A DNA stretch of 64,000 nt from [Flexibacter] sp. ATCC 35103 (lineage in GTDB: Bacteria > Bacteroidota > Bacteroidia > Flavobacteriales > Flavobacteriaceae), in assembly GCF_001975985.1 (NCBI RefSeq), contig NZ_MTQF01000008.1, positions 1 to 64,000 of the forward strand, given 5' to 3'. The position numbers and the translations under genes are program-made. The notes under the pieces were generated by a model, which worked only from the letters and a program-made list of their open reading frames with translations, was not told the DNA's origin and searched no databases. Every line of letters begins with the position of its first letter. The stretch's first letter is position 1. Below are positions 16,176 through 24,877 of the stretch, piece by piece.

Positions 16176-16949
16176 TTATGTATTCGCGGTATTATTTTTA
16201 ATCTCCATAACTTCTCGTTTTACTTCTAAAAGCAAATCCTTCATACTTTGAGATTCTGTCACTTCATGTCGTTTATCACTTCGGCCAATGCTGCATTCGT
16301 ATTCCCAGATTTCAAGAATATCAGAAGCTTTCACTTCATAATTTGGATAAAAACGATTGTCTGATTCCAGAACCAAAGCATTCTTTTTATTCTTGTTCAA
16401 TCGTTTGTAGACCATTCCTTCATTTTTGGTAATCAGGATATACGTTCTACCATCCATCACCTCTCCCAGTCTTTCTACATAACGTCCAATAATAATCGAA
16501 CCGTCTTCATGCGGCGGCATCGAATCACCTTCTACAGGAAATCCGCGGTGTTTTCCCGGTCCTAAAAACGGAAGCGAAACCTGTTGCAGACTTTCAATAT
16601 ATTCCGGATCGGCATAACCATTTAAATAACCTGCTTTTGCTTTTTGAGATACAATTTCGATATAATTCTCTCCAAAACTATCTACCTGAATGGGCAAAAT
16701 AAGTCGGTTACCTTCTAATTTTATCAGGTTTTCAATGTGTATCTTTCGTATATCGACAGACAAAAGTAAATCGATACTCATATGAAAATATAAAGCAATC
16801 TGCTTCAAAATATCATATGGTGCCTCGGAGGTTCCATCTTCGTACTTAACGTATCTTCCTCGGGTAATTCTAAGGTTTTCAGCTAATTTCTCCTGAGATA
16901 TTTTATGCTTAACCCTCAATGCTCTGATGTTATCTGAAAATAAGGACAT
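16176..16949 (-). CDS. LexA-like HTH/S24 repressor
   Basis: 257 residues from the ATG at 16949. The longer frame to 17024 is rejected because it would run through the promoter and the family N-terminus starts at MSLFSDN. An XRE-type helix-turn-helix (about 6-60, 'ISQEKLAENLRITRGRYVKY') is followed by an S24 peptidase domain. The features needed for self-cleavage are present: an Ala-Gly site A106-G107 in 'QKAKAGYLNG', nucleophile S143 in 'VEGDSMPP' and general base K182 in 'MVYKRL'. Divergent from umuDC, so it probably represses umuDC and itself until DNA damage triggers cleavage. It is a phage-repressor-style S24 protein, not canonical LexA. Confidence 0.88.
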   Translation of the reverse strand: MSLFSDNIRALRVKHKISQEKLAENLRITRGRYVKYEDGTSEAPYDILKQIALYFHMSIDLLLSVDIRKIHIENLIKLEGNRLILPIQVDSFGENYIEIVSQKAKAGYLNGYADPEYIESLQQVSLPFLGPGKHRGFPVEGDSMPPHEDGSIIIGRYVERLGEVMDGRTYILITKNEGMVYKRLNKNKKNALVLESDNRFYPNYEVKASDILEIWEYECSIGRSDKRHEVTESQSMKDLLLEVKREVMEIKNNTANT

Positions 16950-16965
16950 AATTAATTTGTTATAA

Positions 16966-16979
16966 TTTGGAACAACAAA
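16966..16979. promoter_or_regulatory. Candidate operator half-site pair 1
   Basis: TTTG-N6-CAAA inverted repeat overlapping the -7 element of the repressor gene. A related inverted repeat lies over the opposite promoter (17010-17026). Assigned only from symmetry and position. Confidence 0.3.
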
Positions 16980-16983
16980 TATA
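16976..16983 (-). promoter_or_regulatory. -7 element of the repressor gene
   Basis: TATATTTG on the minus strand is an exact TAnnTTTG match, 27 bases upstream of the repressor ATG. This supports the start at 16949. Confidence 0.5.
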
Positions 16984-17006
16984 CAAAAAAATGTTATCAT
17001 CTGTAC

Positions 17007-17014
17007 TAATTTTG
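17007..17014 (+). promoter_or_regulatory. -7 element of umuDC
   Basis: TAATTTTG matches TAnnTTTG and sits 34 bases upstream of the umuD ATG at 17048. It is overlapped by the inverted repeat TTTTG-N7-CAAAA. Confidence 0.5.
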
Positions 17015-17026
17015 TAATGTCCAAAA
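17010..17026. promoter_or_regulatory. Candidate operator half-site pair 2
   Basis: TTTTG-N7-CAAAA inverted repeat over the umuDC promoter. With 16966-16979 it would let one repressor control both divergent genes. Confidence 0.3.
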
Positions 17027-17047
17027 AAACAAATTTTTAAAGTGGTT

Positions 17048-17497
17048 ATGAAATTGAGAACTATAAATACCGAAAAATCAATAGAATTGTATATTCCGGA
17101 TGTAAGTTCAGAAGTAAAATTACCTTTTTTTGACGTTGGAATCAGTGCAGGTTTTCCTTCACCTGCTGATGATTTTATCGAATTATCGATTGATCTCAAT
17201 AAAGAATTCATCAAACATAAGTACACAACTTATTTTGCCCGGGTAAAAGGACATTCTATGAAAAATGTTGGTATTAATGACGGTGATTTATTAATTATTG
17301 ATAAAAGCCTGGAACCGCAAAACAATAAAATTGCTGTTTGCCAAATTGATGGTGAATTTACTGTAAAGCGTATCAGGATAGAAAAAGACATCATTTGGCT
17401 CATTGCCGAAAATGAAGATTATCGGCCTATAAAAGTAACTCCGGAAAATAATTTTGTGATTTGGGGAATTGTGATTCATAGTATTAAATCTTTTTGA
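17048..17497 (+). CDS. umuD: DNA polymerase V subunit UmuD
   Basis: 149 residues from the ATG at 17048; a GTG two codons upstream is less likely. S24-family accessory subunit activated by RecA-stimulated self-cleavage. The cleavage site A34-G35 lies in 'ISAGFPSPADDFIE', the catalytic serine is S70 in 'VKGHSMKN' and the lysine is K107 in 'FTVKRIR'. The cleaved form joins UmuC to make the translesion polymerase V. It shares a divergent promoter region with the S24 repressor and precedes umuC by 73 bases. Confidence 0.93.
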   Translation: MKLRTINTEKSIELYIPDVSSEVKLPFFDVGISAGFPSPADDFIELSIDLNKEFIKHKYTTYFARVKGHSMKNVGINDGDLLIIDKSLEPQNNKIAVCQIDGEFTVKRIRIEKDIIWLIAENEDYRPIKVTPENNFVIWGIVIHSIKSF

Positions 17498-17570
17498 GAT
17501 TCTTCTCCCGAAGCTTTGGGATCACTCAGGGTGACAAAACAGAAATAGAAATAAAAAAACACGTTTAGAA

Positions 17571-18830
17571 ATGTTTGCTTTAGTCGATTGTAACAATTTT
17601 TATGCTTCTTGCCAAAGAGTATTTGAGCCGCGTTTAAGAGGAAAACCCATCGTTATTCTCTCTAACAATGATGGCTGTGTTATTTCGCGCTCTGATGAAG
17701 CTCGAGCTCTTGGCGTACCAATGGCTATTCCGGCTTTTAAGTATGAATCTATTTTTAAAGAAAAAAACATTTTTGTTTATTCTTCCAATTATCCGCTATA
17801 CGGCGATATGAGCAATCGGGTGATGAACCTGCTTCAAACTTATACACCAGAAATCGAGATTTATAGTATTGATGAAGCTTTCCTGAAATTTTCAGGTTAT
17901 AATTTATTTGATCTGAATACACTAGGCTTAAAAATGCGGAAAGAAGTAACACAAGGAACCGGAATTCCTGTTAGTATAGGTTTCGCTCCTACAAAAGCTT
18001 TGTCTAAAATGGCGAATAAAATTGCCCGAAAATTTGCAGATCGCACACAGGGTGTTTATTGTATTGACTCTGAAGAAAAAAGGATTAAAGCATTAAAGTG
18101 GACAAAAATTGAAGATGTCTGGGGAATTGGAAGAAAACATGCCAAACGACTTAAATCAAATAAAATAAACACAGCGTATGAATTTACCCAGCTTCCGGAT
18201 GCGTGGGTAAGAAAAGAAATGTCTGTGGTGGGGCTTCGGTTAAAACACGAATTAGAAGGAAAACCAACTTTGGAACTAGAAGATGCTGTCGACCGGAAAA
18301 TGATTGCCACAACGAGATCTTTTGAAAAAAAATATACCACTTATGAAGAAATCTCAGAACGAATCAGCACATTTACAGCTTCCTGTGCTGAGAAATTAAG
18401 GCGTCAGGATTGTCATTGTAATATGGTAACTGTTTTTATTCAGACTAGCTTTTTAAAGAATGAGCAATCGCACTATTCACGAAGTATTACTATCACTACT
18501 AATTTTCCGACCAACTCGACAATAGAGCTTAATAAGGCCGCACAAAAAGGATTTAAAGCTATTTTTAAAAAAGGTTATCGGTATAAAAAAGCGGGTGTAA
18601 TTGTAATGGGATTAACGCCCAATAGTGAAACACAGCTTAATTTATTCGAAACTTCAAATCCTAAACATCAGTCTTTAATGAGCGCGATTGATAAAATGAA
18701 CCAAAGTTATGGTAATAATAAAATTAAATTTGGTGTGCAGTCTTTAGGACGGCAATGGAAAATGAAGCAGAACAGATTGTCTCCCAAATTTTCTACTTTA
18801 CTAAAAGATGTTATTACGATTAAAGTTTAA
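17571..18830 (+). CDS. umuC: DNA polymerase V catalytic subunit UmuC
   Basis: 419-residue Y-family translesion polymerase. It starts with the family signature 'MFALVDCNNFYASCQRVF', holding the first metal-binding Asp, and has 'SNNDGCVISRSDEARALG' and the catalytic 'YSIDEAFL' pair (about residues 101-108). The thumb and little-finger domains follow ('WGIGRKHAKRLK', then 'VMGLTPN'). The C-terminus matches UmuC (DUF4113-like 'SLGRQWKMKQNRLSPKFST'). It acts opposite DNA lesions during the SOS response together with UmuD. Confidence 0.96.
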   Translation: MFALVDCNNFYASCQRVFEPRLRGKPIVILSNNDGCVISRSDEARALGVPMAIPAFKYESIFKEKNIFVYSSNYPLYGDMSNRVMNLLQTYTPEIEIYSIDEAFLKFSGYNLFDLNTLGLKMRKEVTQGTGIPVSIGFAPTKALSKMANKIARKFADRTQGVYCIDSEEKRIKALKWTKIEDVWGIGRKHAKRLKSNKINTAYEFTQLPDAWVRKEMSVVGLRLKHELEGKPTLELEDAVDRKMIATTRSFEKKYTTYEEISERISTFTASCAEKLRRQDCHCNMVTVFIQTSFLKNEQSHYSRSITITTNFPTNSTIELNKAAQKGFKAIFKKGYRYKKAGVIVMGLTPNSETQLNLFETSNPKHQSLMSAIDKMNQSYGNNKIKFGVQSLGRQWKMKQNRLSPKFSTLLKDVITIKV

Positions 18831-18914
18831 ATGTTCTTAGATAAAAATAAAATAACTATAGATTTAAATTTTAATAAAACAACATAAAAACAATCGATTT
18901 TACGTTACATACAG

Positions 18915-20294
18915 ATGAAAAAGCAAGAATATGCCATAGTAGATATCGAAACCACCGGTGGTAACGCCAGTGGCAGCCGCATTACCGAAATTGCGATCAT
19001 CATTCATGACGGAGAAAACGTGATTGAACGTTATGAAACGCTTGTTAATCCGGAAAAAGAAATACCAATTTCGATTTTTGCACTGACAGGAATTAATAAT
19101 GAAATGGTTGCCAATGCGCCAATCTTTGATGATATTTCAGAGAAAGTTCTGGAAATGCTTACTGATCGTGTTTTCGTGGCACATAATGTTAACTTCGATT
19201 ATTCATTTGTTCGTCATCAACTCGAACAAGCAGGTTTTAAATGGACAGCAAGAAAATTATGTACGGTTCGCGCAGCAAGAAAAATCAGACCCGGATTGGG
19301 ATCGTATAGTTTAGGAAATCTTTGCAATTCACTGGATATTTCTTTAGAAAACAGGCATCGTGCTGGTGGTGATGCAGATGCTACGGCCATATTATTTTCG
19401 AGATTACTCGAATGGGATGATGAAGGTCATATCGAAAAAATGATCAAAAATACGTCCCAAGATCAGCGTTTACCTCCTAACCTTCCGCCAGAAGATTTTA
19501 ATAACTTACCGGAAAAACCGGGCGTATATTATTTTTATAATGAGGTAAAAAAAGTAATCTATGTGGGAAAAGCAATCAACTTAAAAAAACGTGTGGCTTC
19601 TCATTTTAGCGGTCATAAGATTAATCCGCAAAGACAACATTTTTTACGGGATATATATTCAATTTCATTTGAAGTATGTGGTAATGAGTTAATGGCTCTT
19701 TTACTGGAATGTACAGAAATTAAACACCTTTGGCCAACCTACAATAGAGCATTAAAGCGTTTTGAACCTAAATTTGGATTGTATCAATATGAAGCCCGAA
19801 ACGGATATAAATATCTGGCGATCGGGAAACTCAATAAATTTCAGTCGTGTATTGAGCATTTCAGCAGCATACACGAAGGGACAAATATATTACGGAGTCT
19901 GGCAGAACAATTTGAAATTGATTATAGATTTTGCAAATATTTAAAACCTGAAGACGGAGAAATATTTAAAAATAATGATATAACAGATTTGCCAGATGTT
20001 GCACTCCATAATGAACAAGTCGACAATGCTATTGATTTTTTATTAAGCAACAGACCCACTTTTGCCATTATAGAGAAAGGAAGAACATCGCAAGAGCGAA
20101 GTTGTATCTGGATAGAAAATGGTCATTTTTATGGTATGGGATATATTCCTTTAGATGTTGCGATTACTGACCCTTTAGAAGTAAAAAATTATACTACGCC
20201 TTATAAAAGCAATCAATATATTGTACAATTGATTTTTGCTTATGCAGAAAAAAATCCGCGTAAAGTATTCTTTAACAAACAGTTTCTGAAATAA
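18915..20294 (+). CDS. DnaQ-like exonuclease fused to GIY-YIG nuclease
   Basis: 459 residues with two nuclease domains. The N-terminal DEDDh exonuclease (about 5-170) has D10 and E12 in 'VDIETTGG', 'HNVNFDYSF' and 'HRAGGDADA'. The GIY-YIG domain (about 200-280) has 'KPGVYYFYN' and 'VIYVGKAINLKKRV', as in the UvrC N-terminus and Cho. The remaining 180 residues have no evident known domain. A similar fusion is known in Bacteroidota and some other bacteria, and in Cho-like proteins. Its position directly after umuC suggests a role in excision of damaged DNA, with the exonuclease trimming after incision. That role is inferred. Confidence 0.9.
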   Translation: MKKQEYAIVDIETTGGNASGSRITEIAIIIHDGENVIERYETLVNPEKEIPISIFALTGINNEMVANAPIFDDISEKVLEMLTDRVFVAHNVNFDYSFVRHQLEQAGFKWTARKLCTVRAARKIRPGLGSYSLGNLCNSLDISLENRHRAGGDADATAILFSRLLEWDDEGHIEKMIKNTSQDQRLPPNLPPEDFNNLPEKPGVYYFYNEVKKVIYVGKAINLKKRVASHFSGHKINPQRQHFLRDIYSISFEVCGNELMALLLECTEIKHLWPTYNRALKRFEPKFGLYQYEARNGYKYLAIGKLNKFQSCIEHFSSIHEGTNILRSLAEQFEIDYRFCKYLKPEDGEIFKNNDITDLPDVALHNEQVDNAIDFLLSNRPTFAIIEKGRTSQERSCIWIENGHFYGMGYIPLDVAITDPLEVKNYTTPYKSNQYIVQLIFAYAEKNPRKVFFNKQFLK

Positions 20295-20365
20295 GAATAT
20301 TAATTTATGTAAATATAAAGGCGCAAAAAGCTGTAAATTTAATGATACAACTAATTAAATCTACT

Positions 20366-21142
20366 ATGAAAATAGCTACTTATAATGTAAACGGAGTCAA
20401 CGGACGCTTAAATGTTTTATTGAAATGGCTTGAAGAAGCTGCCCCTGATATTGTTTGTCTGCAAGAATTAAAAGCACCACAGGATAATTTTCCGCTTAAG
20501 GCTATTAATGATGCCGGATATAATGCTATTTGGCACGGACAAAAGCAATGGAATGGCGTTGCAATACTGGCACGTAATATGGAAATAGAGGAAGTAACAC
20601 ATATTCTTCCGGGAGATGATGAAGATATTCAAAGTCGTTATATCGAAGCTGTGATTAATGGTATTGTTATCGCATGTCTTTATTTACCAAACGGAAATCC
20701 TGCGCCTGGACCAAAATTAGAATATAAACTAAAATGGTTTGAACGTTTAGCCGATCGTGCAGAAACATTATTGAGTTTAAAAGTTCCGGTAATATTGGTT
20801 GGCGATTATAATGTGATGCCAACAGAGCTGGATGTTTATAAACCTGAAAAATGGGTAAATGACGCCCTTTTTTTACCCGAAGTCCGGAAAGCTTTTGCAG
20901 CTATTGTCTCGCAGGGATGGACAGATGCTATTCGTACTTTATATCCTGATGAAAAAATTTACACCTTTTGGGATTATTTTAGAAAGGCTTACGAGCGGGA
21001 TGCAGGCTTAAGAATTGACCATTTTTTACTAAGCCCGCAAATAGCAGAAAAATTGCTTTCCGGAGGAGTTGACCGCTATGTGCGGGGATGGGAAAAAACA
21101 AGCGACCATGCTCCGGTATGGATTGAAATTGACACAAAATAA
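20366..21142 (+). CDS. xth: Exonuclease III-family DNA repair nuclease
   Basis: 258 residues from the ATG at 20366 ('MKIATYNVNG'); eight extra codons upstream are unlikely. Exonuclease/endonuclease/phosphatase fold with 'CLQELKAP' (metal-binding Glu), 'LVGDYNVMP' (catalytic Asp and Asn), 'GLRIDHFLLS' and 'KTSDHAPVWIEI' (catalytic Asp-His). It cleaves DNA at abasic sites and removes 3' blocks. It ends seven bases before the alkB start, so the two are probably co-transcribed. Confidence 0.93.
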   Translation: MKIATYNVNGVNGRLNVLLKWLEEAAPDIVCLQELKAPQDNFPLKAINDAGYNAIWHGQKQWNGVAILARNMEIEEVTHILPGDDEDIQSRYIEAVINGIVIACLYLPNGNPAPGPKLEYKLKWFERLADRAETLLSLKVPVILVGDYNVMPTELDVYKPEKWVNDALFLPEVRKAFAAIVSQGWTDAIRTLYPDEKIYTFWDYFRKAYERDAGLRIDHFLLSPQIAEKLLSGGVDRYVRGWEKTSDHAPVWIEIDTK

Positions 21143-21149
21143 TCGAACA

Positions 21150-21776
21150 ATGACACTATTTAGCGATACTGAATTATTTGCCACAGGTTTAGCAGGAAAG
21201 AAAGTATTCGACCTGCCTGATGCAGAACTTATTTTGATCGATAATTTCTTTACCAAAGAAGAATCTGATCGCTTTTACGAAAGAATACTCCACAAGACCA
21301 AATGGAGAGAATATGAAATGGAAATTTATGATAAAATCTATACTGTTCCCCGAATGATTTGCTGGTATGAGGACAAGGATAATCCCGGAGCAGATCAAAA
21401 CGGACCTGACTGGACTTATGAATTATTGACTATCAGAGGCAGGGTCGAAAAAGAAACTCAGCTTGATTTTAATAGTCTTCTATTAAATTTATACCGGGAC
21501 GGAAATGATGGCGTTGGCTGGCACAGCGACAAAGAACACAATACGGGACCGAATCCGATTATTGCTTCGGTGACTTTTGGCGAAACCAGGATGTTCAAAC
21601 TCCGCCATAAATTTCGAAAAGAAATTCCGCAAGTAGAGATTCCTTTACATCACGGATCTTTTTTATTAATGGCAGGAACAACCAATAGTTTTTGGCAACA
21701 TCAGGTTCCTAAAACAGCCAAAAATGTATTACCCAGAATTAATTTAACCTTTAGAAGAACTAAACGAAGTGAATGA
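21150..21776 (+). CDS. AlkB-family alkylated-DNA dioxygenase
   Basis: 208 residues from the ATG at 21150; the upstream extension would overlap the end of xth by 27 codons. Fe(II)/2-oxoglutarate dioxygenase with the iron ligands H125 and D127 in 'VGWHSDKEH' and H184 in 'WQHQVPKT', and the 2-oxoglutarate-binding Arg in 'PRINLTFRRT'. It reverses alkylation damage on bases by oxidative demethylation. The family is closer to eukaryotic ALKBH2/3-type than to E. coli AlkB in its 'SDKEHNTGPNPIIASVTFG' region. Last gene of the DNA-damage cluster. Confidence 0.92.
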   Translation: MTLFSDTELFATGLAGKKVFDLPDAELILIDNFFTKEESDRFYERILHKTKWREYEMEIYDKIYTVPRMICWYEDKDNPGADQNGPDWTYELLTIRGRVEKETQLDFNSLLLNLYRDGNDGVGWHSDKEHNTGPNPIIASVTFGETRMFKLRHKFRKEIPQVEIPLHHGSFLLMAGTTNSFWQHQVPKTAKNVLPRINLTFRRTKRSE

Positions 21777-21894
21777 TTATAAAGCACTCAAAATGAGTTT
21801 TTTTTGATTACGAAACCACGAGGAAAATTCCTCCTCTAAAAGTTAAAATACTCAGTACATGAACCTTTTATTAGGCAGACCTCATCTTTTTTAC

Positions 21895-21902
21895 TACTTT
21901 TG
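21895..21902 (+). promoter_or_regulatory. Candidate -7 element for the DUF1810 gene
   Basis: TACTTTTG matches TAnnTTTG and is followed by 'caacct', exactly as at the prfC promoter candidate (48231). It lies 30 bases upstream of the ATG at 21932. Confidence 0.45.
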
Positions 21903-21931
21903 CAACCTTTTTTTATATATAAATTACCACA

Positions 21932-22393
21932 ATGGCTTACTCCAACAATGATTTATTGCGTTTTTTAGATGCGCAAAACAAACTTTATCTTACTGCTTTT
22001 TCTGAAATCAAAAAAGGAAAAAAAGAGACACACTGGATGTGGTTCATTTTTCCTCAGATTAAAGGATTAGGTCAGAGTGATACTGCAAATTATTATGCCA
22101 TTAACGATCTAAAAGAAGCAACTGAATTCCTTGAACATCCTATTTTAGGAAAACATCTTATCGAAATTTCAGAGTTGTTTTTAACCTTTAAAAGAAAATC
22201 AGCAGATGGAATTTTAGGAGATTTAGATGCACGTAAATTACGTTCTTCTATGACGTTGTTTTCTTTAGTAGAAAATACAAATCCAATATTTCAGGAAGTA
22301 TTAGAAACTTTTTTCTCCGGAGAATCTGATCCATTAACTTTGTCTATTATTAATTCATCTATAAAATCTTCTCTTGAGACTGAAATGGTATAA
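21932..22393 (+). CDS. DUF1810 domain protein
   Basis: 153 residues, all one domain. Diagnostic blocks are 'DLLRFLDAQN', 'ETHWMWFIFPQIKGLG' and 'DLDARKLRSSMTLFS'. The family is cytoplasmic, helical and of unknown function, often annotated as calpastatin by error. It is a single gene with its own promoter-like element and terminator. Confidence 0.9.
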   Translation: MAYSNNDLLRFLDAQNKLYLTAFSEIKKGKKETHWMWFIFPQIKGLGQSDTANYYAINDLKEATEFLEHPILGKHLIEISELFLTFKRKSADGILGDLDARKLRSSMTLFSLVENTNPIFQEVLETFFSGESDPLTLSIINSSIKSSLETEMV

Positions 22394-22430
22394 TTACCAT
22401 TAAAAATTCATTAGATTATTACTTTTAAAG

Positions 22431-22471
22431 ACACTACATTTTTTGCTTTTGCAAATTGTAGTGTTTTTTTT
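22431..22471 (+). terminator. Terminator of the DUF1810 gene
   Basis: Stem ACACTACA (22431-22438) with TGTAGTGT (22457-22464), followed by an unbroken T-run. Confidence 0.75.
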
Positions 22472-22533
22472 ATGCCCACAGGTTTTACTGATGAAACGGA
22501 TTTGCACGGATCATTTATTACTCAAAATAAACC

Positions 22534-22565
22534 ATAAAAAAATGCCTTGCTAAAACAAGGCATTT
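22534..22565 (-). terminator. Terminator of the amino-acid permease gene
   Basis: Stem AAATGCCTTG / CAAGGCATTT with a six-base loop; on the minus strand it runs into TTTTTT. It lies about 130 bases past the permease stop codon. Confidence 0.75.
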
Positions 22566-22695
22566 ATATTTTGAAGTAAAATTAAAGTAAAAAAAAGAAA
22601 ACCTGTGTTAATCCGCTTAATCCGTACAACCCGCGGGCTAACTTTTATCACATTTAAACTTAGAAACTTAGTATCTCAGCACCTTACACCTCTTT

Positions 22696-24108
22696 TTAAA
22701 CTTCTTTCGGTTTTGTTAAGTAATATACCGGAATTCCTGTTAGCATAATTAATACTCCCCAACCACAAGTCGAAAATTTTGTAATTAGTAGCGAAATACA
22801 AACTGCTGTTGCAATAACGATATATAACATTGGTAAAAAAGGATATCCAAATGCTTTATATGGTCTTTCTGCATCTGGCATTTTTTTACGTAAGATAAAA
22901 ATTCCGTAGATCGTTAAAATATAGAAAATCAAAACAATGATAATTACAAAGTCCAGCAAATCACCATATTTACCTGTCAGACATAAAGCCGAAGCCCAAA
23001 TACATTGCGCCCAAAGTGCCCAGGCCGGAACACTTGATTTATTTAAAATAGCTGCTTTTTTAAAGAAAAGTCCATCGTTTGCCATAGTATAATAAACTCT
23101 TGCACCAGCCATGATTAGTCCGTTGTTGCAGGCAAAAGTCGAAATCATAATCATAATTGCAATAATCAAAGTTCCAATATCGCCAAAAATATATTGTGAG
23201 GCTACCACCGCTACTCTATCAGATTTTGCAGTTGCAATTTCGTCTAACGGAACAACCGCCAAATACATTAAATTAGTCAGAACATAAATAATAGTCACAA
23301 TAAAAGTTCCTAAGAACAAACTGAAACCAACATTTCGTTTTGGGTTTTTAATTTCTCCTGCAATAAAAGTAACGCCATTCCATGCATCGCTGGAAAATAA
23401 CGATCCAACCATTGCGGCCGAAATTCCCGTAATCAAAGCTGTTCCGCTAATAGGCAACCATGATCCTGTATCTTTATTAAACGAACGTGTTGTCCAGGCA
23501 TCTGTCCAGTTAGCATCCCAAACCGAAGCTTTGGCTGCCAGCGTTAATCCAAAGACAATTAATCCCAACAATGACAGAATTTTGATGATAGTTAGAACAG
23601 TTTGCAGAATTTTTCCGTTTTTAACTCCACGGCTATTGATAAAAGTTAGTAAAACAATCGTTAATATCGAAACAATCTGTGCCGCATTGAGTTTAAAAGA
23701 TCCTAACTCGTACAATATATTTTCATCACTCAATGGTTCATAAAGATAAGCTGCAAACTTCGAGAAAGCAACACCAACAGCGGCGATCGTTCCAGTCTGA
23801 ATTACAGCAAAAAAACTCCAACCGTATAAAAAAGCAATTAACTTGTTATAAGCTTCTTTCAGATAAACATATTGTCCTCCAGCTTTTGGAAACATAGCAC
23901 TGAGCTCGCCATAACTTACGGCGGCAATAATGGTAATTAATCCAGAGATCAGCCAAATTAAAGTTAGCCATCCGGCAGAACCTACTTGTCTGGCGATATC
24001 AGCACTCACGATAAATATCCCTGATCCGATCATAGAACCAACCACTAGCATGGTTCCGTCTAATAATCCGAGTTCTCTTTTAAAATTTTCCTGGTCTTTT
24101 TCTTGCAT
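22696..24108 (-). CDS. APC-family amino-acid permease
   Basis: 470 residues, about twelve membrane helices. The N-terminus 'GLLDGTMLVVGSMIGSGIFI' is the unwound first helix of amino acid-polyamine-organocation carriers, and 'PKAGGQYVYLKEAY' marks the LAT/serine-threonine exchanger branch (SteT-like). It imports or exchanges amino acids across the inner membrane; the substrate is not determinable. Monocistronic, with a terminator at 22534-22565. Confidence 0.9.
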   Translation of the reverse strand: MQEKDQENFKRELGLLDGTMLVVGSMIGSGIFIVSADIARQVGSAGWLTLIWLISGLITIIAAVSYGELSAMFPKAGGQYVYLKEAYNKLIAFLYGWSFFAVIQTGTIAAVGVAFSKFAAYLYEPLSDENILYELGSFKLNAAQIVSILTIVLLTFINSRGVKNGKILQTVLTIIKILSLLGLIVFGLTLAAKASVWDANWTDAWTTRSFNKDTGSWLPISGTALITGISAAMVGSLFSSDAWNGVTFIAGEIKNPKRNVGFSLFLGTFIVTIIYVLTNLMYLAVVPLDEIATAKSDRVAVVASQYIFGDIGTLIIAIMIMISTFACNNGLIMAGARVYYTMANDGLFFKKAAILNKSSVPAWALWAQCIWASALCLTGKYGDLLDFVIIIVLIFYILTIYGIFILRKKMPDAERPYKAFGYPFLPMLYIVIATAVCISLLITKFSTCGWGVLIMLTGIPVYYLTKPKEV

Positions 24109-24367
24109 GGTTTGTTTTTTTTGGTTGGCTAAAGATATACTTTTTTCTGAAATTTTAGATTTTAGATTGTTGATTTTAGATTCTTATTAAAAGCCTCATT
24201 GTTCTGTTTCTCTTCACAAAAGAATACCAACTTAATCAAAATTCACTGAATTCTGATAAAAATAAAATATAGTAAAGTAATCTCCCTGAAAATCTTTTCA
24301 TCATTAGAAATTTGAGCTTTAAAATCTAGTTTACGGATTTCCATAAAATTATACTTTTTCATCGGTT

Positions 24368-24375
24368 TACATTTG
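24368..24375 (+). promoter_or_regulatory. -7 element of the five-gene AAA+ operon
   Basis: TACATTTG matches TAnnTTTG and lies 36 bases upstream of the first ATG of the operon (24404). No clear -33 TTG was found. Confidence 0.45.
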
Positions 24376-24403
24376 ATAATCAGAAATTAAAATAATAAAT
24401 AGT

Positions 24404-24856
24404 ATGACGAGAATCATTTTACAAAACAACGATATAAATATTAATACAGAGAAAAAACAGCATTTAACAACTGGCTTTATAAGTGACAGAGATGTTCTAA
24501 AGAAACGCTCAAAAAAATACCTCGATCTCATTGCCGGACTTGATTCCAAATCATTATCAGATACTAAAGGAATGAATGAACTCATTGAAGCTATTCAGGA
24601 AGAGTTTGGAACAGCAGAACTCCCAAGTTTACCAATAGGAATCGTTTCTAAATGTTTTCTTGGTCATCCTTATGAAGTACACACACTTGATTTAAGTGGC
24701 AGCCAAATTATTAAGCATTATAAAACATCAGAAACAATGGAAGCCGACTTCGAAAAAGCCAGAACAGTTGCTCAACATAATGCTTATGCAATGGTTGAAG
24801 TATATAAAGACAAAATCATTTTAATTCGCGAAGACGGAACTGCAACAAAATTATAA
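24404..24856 (+). CDS. Unknown protein, AAA+ operon gene 1
   Basis: 150 residues, cytoplasmic, no signal peptide or membrane helix. It starts 'MTRIILQNND', similar to the start of gene 3 (MTKIILGNHS). A charged helical part (about 28-70) is followed by 'LPIGIVSKCFLGHPYEVHTL' and a C-terminal alpha/beta part ending in a beta-hairpin-like 'VEVYKDKIILIREDGTATKL'. I do not recognise the family. It opens a five-gene operon that ends with a Ycf46-like ATPase; the next gene starts 21 bases later. It could be an adaptor or substrate of the ATPase; this is inference. Confidence 0.75.
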   Translation: MTRIILQNNDININTEKKQHLTTGFISDRDVLKKRSKKYLDLIAGLDSKSLSDTKGMNELIEAIQEEFGTAELPSLPIGIVSKCFLGHPYEVHTLDLSGSQIIKHYKTSETMEADFEKARTVAQHNAYAMVEVYKDKIILIREDGTATKL

Positions 24857-24877
24857 AACCAATTAACTAAAATAACT

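Larger units (their letters stand above)
22394..22695. other. Intergenic region with two terminators
   Basis: No gene. It contains the DUF1810 terminator, the permease terminator, and degenerate repeat text ('cctgtgttaatccgcttaatccgt' type) around 22478-22640. Confidence 0.6.
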
